Shown: piece by piece, positions 1-7,009 of the stretch
How positions within the stretch are numbered: position 1 is the stretch's first letter
How the letters are laid out: each line of letters opens with the position of its first letter
NCBI RefSeq assembly: GCF_003259675.1
Contig: NZ_PZJG01000002.1
Span: 248,001 to 312,000 of the forward strand
From: Macrococcoides bohemicum
GTDB taxonomy: Bacteria; Bacillota; Bacilli; Staphylococcales; Staphylococcaceae
Direction of reading: 5' to 3'
DNA: 64,000 bases
Translations under genes and position numbers: made by a program
The notes under the pieces: generated by a model
What the model saw: only the letters and a program-made list of their open reading frames with translations
Told to the model about the DNA's origin: nothing
Database searches by the model: none

Positions 1-731
1 GCGGGTTCTTGTAACAATACTTGTGCTAGTGTAATCACTTGCGCTTTTCCATTTGAATCACCGTAATAAACGATGTCCCACAAGTCCTGATCGCTTCCTT
101 CAATAAATTCCTGAATAATAATATCCTCACGATATCCATTATTATGAAGTAGTTCAATCGTCTCATTAATTCCAGCGTAATCATCAAGGACATAAATTTT
201 CTGTTTCCCTTTAAACTTTAAATTAAAGTACGTTGTGCCATCATCAACTTTAATAATTGCCGGGAATCGGATAGGTTCCTTAAATGTTTCGATGGTAGCT
301 AAATTAAAGTGGTATGTCGTAGGAATATCAATACCGTATGAAGCAACCGTCTCATAGAAATGTTTCTTATAATATAATTGGTTAAATAAATCTTGTGTCG
401 GAAAATTAAATGTAAAATCTTCTCTCAATTTTGCTTCATGTTTAATTAGCACCTTAACATATTCATCTGTCGTTGCGACAAGCAATAGTTTACGATTTTT
501 CTTACGATATTTCTTTGCAATGCGCTCAAATGTTTCTATGAAAACTTTGTCATCATAAATCATTTTATCGATATAGTAATCGCTAATAAGACTAGAAAAT
601 TTTGTGAATGATAAATAGTCAGCTGCCACGACAACTGACTTTTTCTTATAATCTTTATGAAAACTTGCTGCTGCAGCATACGCATGTATGTTTGCACCCA
701 AAATTATTGGGATAAAGTTAAATTTAGCCAT
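1..731 (-). CDS. ATP-grasp domain protein, carboxylate-amine ligase type (partial, 3' end outside window)
   Basis: An open frame starts at the ATG at 731-729 and runs off the left edge without a stop, giving about 243 residues. The start is supported by AAGGA about 10 bases upstream. The N-terminus (MAKFNFIPIILGANIHAYAA) looks like the preATP-grasp fold of carboxylate-amine ligases. Further in, the stretches FPAIIKVDDG and IIIQEFIEGSD resemble the ATP-grasp lysine and acidic-loop motifs. This family couples ATP hydrolysis to amide or peptide bond formation between a carboxylate and an amine; the substrate cannot be read from the fragment. D-aspartate-ligase-like and other ligases share the layout. 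The family call is an inference from motifs; the C-terminal catalytic part is missing from the window. Confidence 0.6.
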   Translation of the reverse strand, partial: MAKFNFIPIILGANIHAYAAAASFHKDYKKKSVVVAADYLSFTKFSSLISDYYIDKMIYDDKVFIETFERIAKKYRKKNRKLLLVATTDEYVKVLIKHEAKLREDFTFNFPTQDLFNQLYYKKHFYETVASYGIDIPTTYHFNLATIETFKEPIRFPAIIKVDDGTTYFNLKFKGKQKIYVLDDYAGINETIELLHNNGYREDIIIQEFIEGSDQDLWDIVYYGDSNGKAQVITLAQVLLQEP

Positions 732-904
732 GTTCATTATCCTTTATATAGTAGTTTAATCTAGACTTTCCAAGCTGCTTAGTTCATTATATTTTTGTAT
801 GGTAATTAATGCAAGTATACATTCACCAAGGAATGTTAATATACAAATATTTTCTTTAACATATTATAACATTAAATTTTTAAAGCACATGATATTCTGA
901 TTTA

Positions 905-1183
905 TTATCGTTCTAATAAACCTTTTCCCTGATAAATTTTCTCAGTATATTTTTCTATACGATTCCTTTTCGTCTCACTGCGTTTTGCTTTACTAATTTC
1001 AATGGCGTACGCACGTTGACGACCAGGTGTTAATTTATAAAACGCTTCTCTTAAACGTTCGTTCTCTTTAAATGCTTCTTCTAATTCTAAAGGGATTTCT
1101 AGCGGTCCATGTTCTTTTTTAGGAGGTTTTACGCCTGATTTCTCAATTCGAATTGCTTCTTTAATATAAAAACGAATTTTCAT
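905..1183 (-). pseudogene. YdeI/OmpD-associated family protein, C-terminal fragment
   Basis: This 92-residue frame starts at ATG 1183-1181 and carries the C-terminal signature of the YdeI family: PLEIPLELEEAF, then LTPGRQRAYAIEISKAKRSE, then a basic tail ending in GKGLLER. Full YdeI-family proteins are roughly twice as long, with an N-terminal DUF1801-like part. That part is absent, because the frame upstream runs at once into the 3' end of modA. I see no convincing ribosome binding site. I call it a remnant left by a deletion whose other end lies near 1184-1220. A short expressed protein cannot be excluded. Confidence 0.55.
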
Positions 1184-1220
1184 TATATTATTGTTCTTTA
1201 TTTTTAAAAAAGAAGCAGCA

Positions 1221-1997
1221 TTATCCCTTTCCATTAATATCAAAACCATATTTTTGATACACTTTTTTACTTTGATCATTCTGTAAATACTGATAAAGTT
1301 CCTCAGTTTCCTTTTTATATTTAGTGTCTTTAATTTTAGCAATTGGATATGTAATCGGTTCATGTAAATCATCTTGAATTTTGAGTGTATACTTTATTTT
1401 ATTTGTTGATTTGAGGTCTGATGTGTATATGATACCTGCTTCAGTATTACCGGTTTCTACATAGGTCAACACTTGACGTACGTCCTTCGTTAATACTAAT
1501 TTTGATTTGACTTTTTGATATAGTTTTTTGTTTTCTAAGGCTTGTTTACCATATTCGCCTGCAGGTACTAATTCCGGATTGCCAAGAGCAATTTTTTTTA
1601 TTTTTTCTTCTTGTAAATTATCAAGAGATGTTAATTTATCTTCTGAAATAAGTACAAGATGATTTTTAAGTAAAGACTTTGTATCTTCTTTATCCACCGC
1701 TTTATTTTTTACTAAATCATCTACTTTATCCTGTGCAGCCGAAAAGAATATATCAACTGGAGCACCTGACATAATTTGTTGCGCTAATGCACCGGACGCA
1801 CCATAATTAAATTTAATATCAATATGCTTATGTTCAGCTTCATATAATTTTTCGATATCATTTAATGTATTTTTTAAACTTGCTGCAGCTGATACAGTGA
1901 TGATTATTTTTTCATCACTTTTTATGCTTTCTTTTCCTTGATTTCCACAGCCACTCAATAATATACACGTAAGAAATATTAACAATGGTTTTTTCAT
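1221..1997 (-). CDS. modA: Molybdate ABC transporter substrate-binding lipoprotein
   Basis: 258 residues. The N-terminus is a lipoprotein signal peptide with the lipobox LLSGC, so the mature protein should be tethered to the outer face of the membrane. The body follows the ModA pattern: VSAAASLKNTL near the mature start, FNYGASGALAQQI, GAPVDIFFSA and AGIIYTSDL, the segments that line the oxyanion site in periplasmic molybdate binders. The start is preceded by TAGGAGG at a good distance. It should deliver molybdate or tungstate to a ModBC importer for molybdopterin enzymes. No modB or modC follows; a YdeI remnant lies directly downstream, so the gene is orphaned here, either by deletion or with its partners elsewhere. 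Confidence 0.88.
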   Translation of the reverse strand: MKKPLLIFLTCILLSGCGNQGKESIKSDEKIIITVSAAASLKNTLNDIEKLYEAEHKHIDIKFNYGASGALAQQIMSGAPVDIFFSAAQDKVDDLVKNKAVDKEDTKSLLKNHLVLISEDKLTSLDNLQEEKIKKIALGNPELVPAGEYGKQALENKKLYQKVKSKLVLTKDVRQVLTYVETGNTEAGIIYTSDLKSTNKIKYTLKIQDDLHEPITYPIAKIKDTKYKKETEELYQYLQNDQSKKVYQKYGFDINGKG

Positions 1998-2037
1998 TAT
2001 TAGCCTCCTAGTATTATTATGTATATTTTACCATATA

Positions 2038-2071
2038 AAAAAAGACATACTACGTAAAAACGTAATATGCC
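2038..2071 (-). terminator. Rho-independent terminator downstream of ahpF
   Basis: On the minus strand an 11-bp stem (with G-U wobbles) and a 6-base loop are followed by a run of six U. It lies between the ahpF stop at 2095 and the modA ribosome binding site, separating the two units. The wobble pairs mean that it folds well only in the minus-strand transcript. Confidence 0.7.
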
Positions 2072-2094
2072 TTTTAACTTAAATCAGTATTTAA

Positions 2095-3618
2095 TTAATT
2101 CCTGATTAAATAATCAAAAGCACTTAATGCTGCTGTTGCACCAGATCCCATAGAAATAATGATTTGTTTATAAGTTTGATCTGTACAGTCACCTGCAGCA
2201 AAAATACCTGGTACATTTGTAGCACCATTTTTATCAACGATGATTTCACCACGGTTATTTCTAGCAACTAAGTCTCCAACAAATTCAGTGCTCGGCACTA
2301 AACCAATTTGAACAAATACACCTTCAAGATCAAGTGTATGTTCTTCATTTGTATTGCGATCAACATATGTCAATGCTTTTAACGTCGTATCCCCAGTTAA
2401 TTCTTTTGTTGCAGCTGATTTAATTATTTCAGCATTATTTAATGACGCTAAACGATCTTGTAATACTTTATCTGCGCGTAATTCCTCACCAAATTCTAAT
2501 AACGTTACATGTTTAACAATACCTGCTAAATCTATTGCTGCTTCAACACCAGAGTTACCGCCGCCTACAACTGCAACGTTTTTACCTTCAAATAAAGGAC
2601 CATCACAGTGCGGACAATATGCTACACCTTTTGTTTGATATTCAGCTTCTCCTGGTACATTCATGTTACGCCATTTTGCACCTGTTCCGATGATTAATGT
2701 TTTAGATGTTAATTTACCACCGTTCTCTAAAGTAACATGTACTAAATCATCAATTTTTTCTAACTTTTCAACACGAACAGCATTCATAACATCAATGTCA
2801 TAACTATTAATATGTTCTTTTAAGTTTTGAGAAAATTCTGGACCTGTTGTTTCTTTTACTGTAATAAAGTTCTCAATACCAGCAGTATCATTTACTTGAC
2901 CACCGATACGTTCTGCAACGATACCTGTACGTAAACCTTTACGTGCTGCATATATTGCTGCACTACCACTTGCAGGTCCTCCACCGATTACTAATACATC
3001 AAATGTTTCTTTCGCATCAAATTCGGAAGCATCTGTTCCACCACCAAGTTTACCGATAATCTCTTCAATAGTAGCTTTACCACTACCAAATTCTTCACCG
3101 TCTAAGAACATTGTAGGAACAGCCATAATATCTTTAGATTCTTCTCTAAATGCTGCACCATCAATCATCGTATGTGTAATATTTGGATTTAATACCGCCA
3201 TCATATTTAAAGCTTGTACAACATCTGGACATTTCGTACAAGTTAAGCTGATGAATGTTTCAAAGTTAAATGGTCCTTCTAACTTTTTAATTTGATCAAT
3301 TACAGATTGATCTGCTTTAGGTGCACGGCCACTTACTTGTAATAAAGCTAAGACAAGAGAAGTGAACTCATGTCCAAGTGGCACACCAGCAAATGTAATA
3401 CGTGCTTCTTCTTCAGGACGTGCTAGTGTGAAACTTGGTGTGCGTTTCAAAGGTGCTTCTTTCAAAGTGATACGTGAAGACATCTCTTTTATTTGAGTGA
3501 GTAAGTCCATCATATCTTGGCTTGTTTTGTCATCTCCAGCACTCGCTGTAATTACAACGTCGCCTTCCATTAACTCTAAATATTGAGCTAATTGTTGCTT
3601 TAATGTATCGTTTAACAT
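2095..3618 (-). CDS. ahpF: Alkyl hydroperoxide reductase subunit F
   Basis: 507 residues from the ATG at 3618, which has GGAGG seven bases upstream; an in-frame extension to 3672 has no such site. AhpF is a cytoplasmic FAD flavoprotein that passes electrons from NADH through two disulfide centres to AhpC. Visible are the N-terminal thioredoxin-like pair with CTKC near residue 130, the FAD-binding GGGPASGSAAIYAARKG near 212, the NAD(P)H-binding GGGNSGVEAA, the redox motif CPHC near 345, and the C-terminal GIFAAGDCTD that contacts FAD. Length matches staphylococcal AhpF. It follows ahpC with about 170 bases between and no terminator with a U-run, so it is probably cotranscribed from the PerR-type promoter. 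Confidence 0.97.
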   Translation of the reverse strand: MLNDTLKQQLAQYLELMEGDVVITASAGDDKTSQDMMDLLTQIKEMSSRITLKEAPLKRTPSFTLARPEEEARITFAGVPLGHEFTSLVLALLQVSGRAPKADQSVIDQIKKLEGPFNFETFISLTCTKCPDVVQALNMMAVLNPNITHTMIDGAAFREESKDIMAVPTMFLDGEEFGSGKATIEEIIGKLGGGTDASEFDAKETFDVLVIGGGPASGSAAIYAARKGLRTGIVAERIGGQVNDTAGIENFITVKETTGPEFSQNLKEHINSYDIDVMNAVRVEKLEKIDDLVHVTLENGGKLTSKTLIIGTGAKWRNMNVPGEAEYQTKGVAYCPHCDGPLFEGKNVAVVGGGNSGVEAAIDLAGIVKHVTLLEFGEELRADKVLQDRLASLNNAEIIKSAATKELTGDTTLKALTYVDRNTNEEHTLDLEGVFVQIGLVPSTEFVGDLVARNNRGEIIVDKNGATNVPGIFAAGDCTDQTYKQIIISMGSGATAALSAFDYLIRN

Positions 3619-3668
3619 TATAATTCCTCCTCTAAAGGATAAATTTCTATATTTTATTGCAATAGATA

Positions 3669-3694
3669 CCACAACGCAAAAACTTACGTTGTGG
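3669..3694 (-). other. Intercistronic hairpin between ahpC and ahpF
   Basis: An 8-bp perfect stem (CCACAACG with CGTTGTGG) and a 10-base loop sit between the two genes. On the minus strand it is not followed by a U-run, so it looks more like an mRNA processing or stability element than a full terminator. It could set different ahpC and ahpF levels. Confidence 0.5.
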
Positions 3695-3788
3695 CAGCAT
3701 TTTAATATTTAATTGTTAACTAATTACTTTATAAATTACAATTTATTAAATATATAATTCGGACTGATAAGTATCCGCCAAAATCTTA

Positions 3789-4358
3789 TTAGATTTTACC
3801 AACTAAGTCTAAACCAGGTGTTAAAGTTTCTCCGCTTTCTTTCCATTTTGCAGGACAAACTTCGCCGTCATGGCTAGCTACATATTGAGCAGCTTTAACT
3901 TTGTCTACTAATACTGAAGCATCACGACCGATTCCATCATTGTTGATTTCCATTGTTTGAACAACACCATCTGGGTCGATTAAGAATGTCGCACGTTGTG
4001 CAAGGCCTGCTTCTTCATCTAATACATCAAAGTTGTTAGCAATAACGTGTGATGGATCACCAATCATTGTATATTGAATTTTGCTGATTGCTTCTGAATG
4101 ATCGTGCCATGCTTTATGTGTAAAGTGAGTATCACATGATACAGAATATACGTTAACTCCTAAACCTTGTAACGTTTCATATTGATCTTGTAAATCTTCT
4201 AATTCAGTTGGACAAACGAAAGTGAAATCTGCTGGGTAGAAGCATAGGATATTCCAGCTACCTTTCATTGATTCATTTGATACTTCAACAAATGCATCTG
4301 ATTTTGGATCATAAGCATTAGCTGTGAATGGTAAGATTTCTTTGTTAATTAATGACAT
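3789..4358 (-). CDS. ahpC: Alkyl hydroperoxide reductase subunit C (2-Cys peroxiredoxin)
   Basis: 189 residues, the usual AhpC length. The peroxidatic cysteine is in FVCPTE near residue 49 and the resolving cysteine in GEVCPAKW near 168. AhpC reduces H2O2, organic peroxides and peroxynitrite in the cytoplasm and is re-reduced by AhpF, encoded just downstream. The ATG at 4358 has AGGAGG upstream. A perfect 7-1-7 PerR/Fur-type inverted repeat overlaps the start region of the transcript, so peroxide induction by PerR derepression is likely. Confidence 0.98.
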   Translation of the reverse strand: MSLINKEILPFTANAYDPKSDAFVEVSNESMKGSWNILCFYPADFTFVCPTELEDLQDQYETLQGLGVNVYSVSCDTHFTHKAWHDHSEAISKIQYTMIGDPSHVIANNFDVLDEEAGLAQRATFLIDPDGVVQTMEINNDGIGRDASVLVDKVKAAQYVASHDGEVCPAKWKESGETLTPGLDLVGKI

Positions 4359-4407
4359 GTGTAATTCCTCCTGAGAATTTATTAAGTAATTTCAAACAAT
4401 CTCTAGA

Positions 4408-4422
4408 TTAGAATTATTCTAA
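4408..4422 (-). promoter_or_regulatory. PerR-type operator upstream of ahpC
   Basis: TTAGAATTATTCTAA is a perfect 7-1-7 inverted repeat, matching the PerR box pattern TTATAAT-N-ATTATAA at most positions; the symmetry extends three bases further on each side (4405-4425). It lies just downstream of the -10 element of the ahpC promoter, where a bound repressor would block transcription. Fur-family boxes look alike, so Fur rather than PerR is possible. Confidence 0.75.
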
Positions 4423-4434
4423 TCTCTACAAAAC

Positions 4435-4465
4435 TTATTATTACATGACGAACGTATTAAGTCAA
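4435..4465 (-). promoter_or_regulatory. SigA-type promoter of ahpCF
   Basis: On the minus strand a -35 TTGACT (4465-4460) is followed after 16 bases by TAATAA (4443-4438), overlapping a second TAATAA three bases further on. The PerR-type box begins shortly after. Confidence 0.6.
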
Positions 4466-4594
4466 CCAACTCAATCTTTAAAATTATGAAAATTATTTGT
4501 CGTATTTTTATTTTTTCTAAAATAAAAATAATTACTAAAATTCATTTGTGAAAAATTACTTTTTACAATATCAATTACAGTGCCTCATTCTCAT

Positions 4595-5929
4595 TTACTT
4601 GATAATCAAAGTAACAAATACAGCCAGGATAACAAGCGGAATAATATAGCGCAACAAGAAAGCCCAAATTTTAAATAAACCTCGATATTTACCATCCATT
4701 AATTCATGCTTAGCAATTGCAGTATCTAGTTTGTAACCCGCAAATAACGCATAACATAATGCTCCAATCGGTAACATAATGTTCGAAACTAAGTAATCCA
4801 TATTATCAAAGAATGTTCCTGCTAAAAATTTCATTTGACTTAAAGTACCGTTCGATAATGCAGAAGGTACACATAAAATAAATAATAGTAATGCGATGAA
4901 ATATACATATTTTTTTCGTTTCTTTTGTTCGTGCTTAATTGCGTTCGAAACATTAATTTCAATTAATGAAATAGACGATGTAATAGTTGCAAAAAAGAAT
5001 AGCGATAAAAATATAAGATAAAAGATACTTCCAAACGGTAACTGATCGAATACATACGGTAAAACGATAAACAATAAACCAGGACCTTGTGCATTATCGA
5101 TGCCTAATGAAGCAGTTGCAGGAAATATTGCAAGTCCTGCAAGTATCGTAACCAGTATATTTAAACCGACAACAGAAAAGGCAGATTGAACAATGTCTGT
5201 CTTCTTATCTAAATAGGATGCATATGTTAACATGCCACCAAATCCTACTGAAAGCGAAAAGAATGATTGACCTAAAGCAAAAAGTACTCCTTCAGCATTC
5301 AGTGAATTAAAATCAGGTTTCAGAAAATATACAACGCCATCCATTGCATTTGGAAGCGTTAAAGAACGAATGATAATTACAATAAATGCAATAAACAACA
5401 TAGGCATCATTATTTTTGAAGCTTTTTCAATCCCATCCTGAATGCCACGGGAAACAATTATCGCAGTGAGAAAAATAAATAATGCAGCGCCAAGTATTGC
5501 ATATATCGGGTTACTAATCAGTTGACCAAATAATCCCTCGTAATTCTTCGTGTGTTGATTTGTAACTATTACATAAACAGTCCTCATCATATAAAGTAAA
5601 ATCCATCCACCAATCACACTGTAAAAACTAAGTAAGAAGAAAACACCGACATTACCTAGATGACCTATTAAATTATAATATTTATTACCTGTAATTTTTC
5701 TGAACACTTCTGTGCTATATGTCTTTCCGTGTTTACCTATTACGAATTCTGCTAACAATAAAGGCATACCTATAAATAATGTAAATATCATAAACAGTAC
5801 TAAAAACGCTGCACCACCATTATCAGCCATGACATACGGGAATTTCCACATCGCACCAAGTCCTATTGCCGAACCTGCACTTGCTAAAATAAATCCAATC
5901 TTCGATCCCCAAACAGATCTTTTTTCCAT
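4595..5929 (-). CDS. Sodium-dependent transporter of the NSS (SNF) family, probable tryptophan uptake
   Basis: 444 residues and about 11 predicted membrane helices. The N-terminus has the neurotransmitter:sodium symporter signature WGSKIGFILASAGSAIGLG followed by MWKFPYVMADNGGAAFL, where the unwound first helix holds Na+ and substrate. Such bacterial transporters take up amino acids with Na+; TnaT of Symbiobacterium, for example, is specific for tryptophan. The family alone does not fix the substrate here. However, the mRNA leader encodes a short peptide with two consecutive Trp codons followed by competing hairpins and two terminators, which points to tryptophan as the signal and so probably as the substrate. 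The gene is monocistronic; an ECF transporter starts beyond its promoter. Confidence 0.9.
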   Translation of the reverse strand: MEKRSVWGSKIGFILASAGSAIGLGAMWKFPYVMADNGGAAFLVLFMIFTLFIGMPLLLAEFVIGKHGKTYSTEVFRKITGNKYYNLIGHLGNVGVFFLLSFYSVIGGWILLYMMRTVYVIVTNQHTKNYEGLFGQLISNPIYAILGAALFIFLTAIIVSRGIQDGIEKASKIMMPMLFIAFIVIIIRSLTLPNAMDGVVYFLKPDFNSLNAEGVLFALGQSFFSLSVGFGGMLTYASYLDKKTDIVQSAFSVVGLNILVTILAGLAIFPATASLGIDNAQGPGLLFIVLPYVFDQLPFGSIFYLIFLSLFFFATITSSISLIEINVSNAIKHEQKKRKKYVYFIALLLFILCVPSALSNGTLSQMKFLAGTFFDNMDYLVSNIMLPIGALCYALFAGYKLDTAIAKHELMDGKYRGLFKIWAFLLRYIIPLVILAVFVTLIIK

Positions 5930-5962
5930 GTGTAATCCCTCATTTCATATAATTTTTTAAAC

Positions 5963-5995
5963 AAAAAAAGAGGCCAATGCATATGCATCGACCTC
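5963..5995 (-). terminator. Second leader terminator (T2) ahead of the NSS transporter
   Basis: On the minus strand GAGGTC pairs with GGCCTC and the interior GATGCAT pairs with ATGCATT, giving about 13 bp with almost no loop, followed by seven U (5969-5963). It lies some 35 bases before the NSS start codon and is a near copy of T1. Confidence 0.8.
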
Positions 5996-6030
5996 AAAAA
6001 AAGAGACCTTATGCATACGCAACCGGCCTC
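5996..6030 (-). terminator. First leader terminator (T1) ahead of the NSS transporter
   Basis: On the minus strand GAGGCC (6030-6025) pairs with GGTCTC (6008-6003), followed by seven U. Its 5' arm can instead pair with the upstream GGCTTC at about 6048-6043, which would act as an antiterminator. Confidence 0.7.
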
Positions 6031-6047
6031 AAGTAACGCGAATGAAG

Positions 6048-6075
6048 CCGTCATAGATACTTATATCTATGACGG
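6048..6075 (-). promoter_or_regulatory. Leader hairpin with alternative pairing to the end of the leader peptide ORF
   Basis: A perfect 12-bp stem (CCGTCATAGATA with TATCTATGACGG) and a 4-base loop follow the leader peptide stop codon. The segment overlapping the stop codon (about 6095-6082, GTCATAACTTATAT) can pair instead with the loop and 3' arm of this hairpin (ATATAAGT, ATC bulge, TATGAC). The two folds are mutually exclusive, as expected of a ribosome-controlled attenuator. Confidence 0.65.
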
Positions 6076-6088
6076 GCATAAATATAAG

Positions 6089-6145
6089 TTATGACAGCTG
6101 CCACCACATATTTAATTTTGTACTGTTCTGTACAAAAGTCTTCAT
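6089..6145 (-). CDS. Tandem-Trp leader peptide controlling the NSS transporter
   Basis: An 18-codon ORF encodes MKTFVQNSTKLNMWWQLS. It begins at ATG 6145-6143 with GAGG (6157-6154) eight bases upstream and ends with TAA at 6091-6089. It carries two consecutive Trp codons four and five codons before its end, a rare residue in so short a peptide. The ORF contains its own 8-bp hairpin (6116-6137). The arrangement of promoter, Shine-Dalgarno, Trp-rich mini-ORF, competing hairpins, terminator and transporter is the classic layout of amino-acid attenuation. Translation and function are inferred, not demonstrated. Confidence 0.8.
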   Translation of the reverse strand: MKTFVQNSTKLNMWWQLS

Positions 6146-6178
6146 TCTAATTACCTCGCTTGTTTAAGATTACTGATT

Positions 6179-6207
6179 ATTCTATCAGTATATTGATTAT
6201 GCGTCAA
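6179..6207 (-). promoter_or_regulatory. SigA promoter of the Trp-leader/NSS transcript
   Basis: A -35 TTGACG (6207-6202) and a -10 TAGAAT (6184-6179) are separated by exactly 17 bases. Transcription would start near 6172, some 20 bases before the leader peptide's ribosome binding site. Confidence 0.75.
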
Positions 6208-6217
6208 ACAAATCTAT

Positions 6218-7009
6218 TTAACGTACATCCGTTATATGCGTTATAGGAAAATACATCGCCAATAAATAAGCAGTTACAACCATTATTAAAAAGACAACTA
6301 TCAATAAAATATCCCGATAGCTAAATGGAACATGATAATAGTACGTTCTAGTTCCATTATGGAATCCTTTTTTCTCCATTGCGACAGACAAACGATGTGC
6401 ACGTCTAATATTTTGACTTAATAGTGGTATAATCAAATGCTTTATTCGATTCAACCCTCTATATTGGCTCGAATTTATAACATGATAACGCATTTTCAAT
6501 GCATTGCGTAATTGGAAGAAAGACTCAAACATCATCGGCACCATACGGATGGCTGCCATAAATGCATAGGCGTATTTAGGCTTTACCTTCAAATGCTGCA
6601 TTAAACTATAGAATACTTTTACAATTTCACTTGTAAAGGCAATACTTAAACCAAAGAAACTGACTGTAATCGTTCTAAGCGATAAATGTATTCCTCTATA
6701 TAAACTTTCTTCTGTAATATGCACAATGCCCCATTTAAAAAGCGTAGTACTTCCGTCACCATAGAAAATCATAAATAATGATGAAGTGAAACTAAATAAC
6801 ATCATCACACTTACAAAAGCTATAATAAGTTTCAAACGCACACCACTAAATCCAATCATAAAGATAAACATAATAATAGCTAGATAGAGCATCCAGTCAA
6901 AATTATGAATAAATATGACAAGCACAAATAGTAAGACTCCTAATATCAACTTAGTAATCACATTCACATGATCCATAAATGTATGATAAATCTTAAACTG
7001 TTCGTACAT
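6218..7009 (-). CDS. ykoC: ECF transporter transmembrane component (EcfT, YkoC type)
   Basis: 263 residues from the ATG at 7009, with GGAGG seven bases upstream; a GTG two codons earlier abuts the ribosome binding site. It is the conserved T component that links the substrate-binding S protein to the two ABC domains. About five hydrophobic helices lie in the N-terminal two thirds. A cytoplasmic coupling segment with two short Ala/Arg motifs (AAIRMVP near 159 and RRAHRLSVAMEKKGF near 206) is typical of EcfT. It overlaps the end of the ABC protein gene, so it is the last gene of a ykoE-ykoD-ykoC operon under a TPP riboswitch. Confidence 0.9.
   Translation of the reverse strand: MYEQFKIYHTFMDHVNVITKLILGVLLFVLVIFIHNFDWMLYLAIIMFIFMIGFSGVRLKLIIAFVSVMMLFSFTSSLFMIFYGDGSTTLFKWGIVHITEESLYRGIHLSLRTITVSFFGLSIAFTSEIVKVFYSLMQHLKVKPKYAYAFMAAIRMVPMMFESFFQLRNALKMRYHVINSSQYRGLNRIKHLIIPLLSQNIRRAHRLSVAMEKKGFHNGTRTYYYHVPFSYRDILLIVVFLIMVVTAYLLAMYFPITHITDVR

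Noticed and set aside
1184-1372. Upstream extension of the YdeI frame to 155 residues
   Set aside because: The extension lies antiparallel in frame within modA's 3' end on the same strand, has atypical composition (KLKTLNIKRKLRN) and no start signal; it is a frame accident over modA.
2354-2638. 94-residue plus-strand frame inside ahpF
   Set aside because: Complementary frame of a strongly conserved gene; low-complexity Ser/Asn-rich product without ribosome binding site.
5930-6170. T-box or lysine/glycine riboswitch ahead of the NSS transporter
   Set aside because: No T-box sequence, specifier loop or known aptamer core; the Trp mini-ORF and competing stems explain the leader better.
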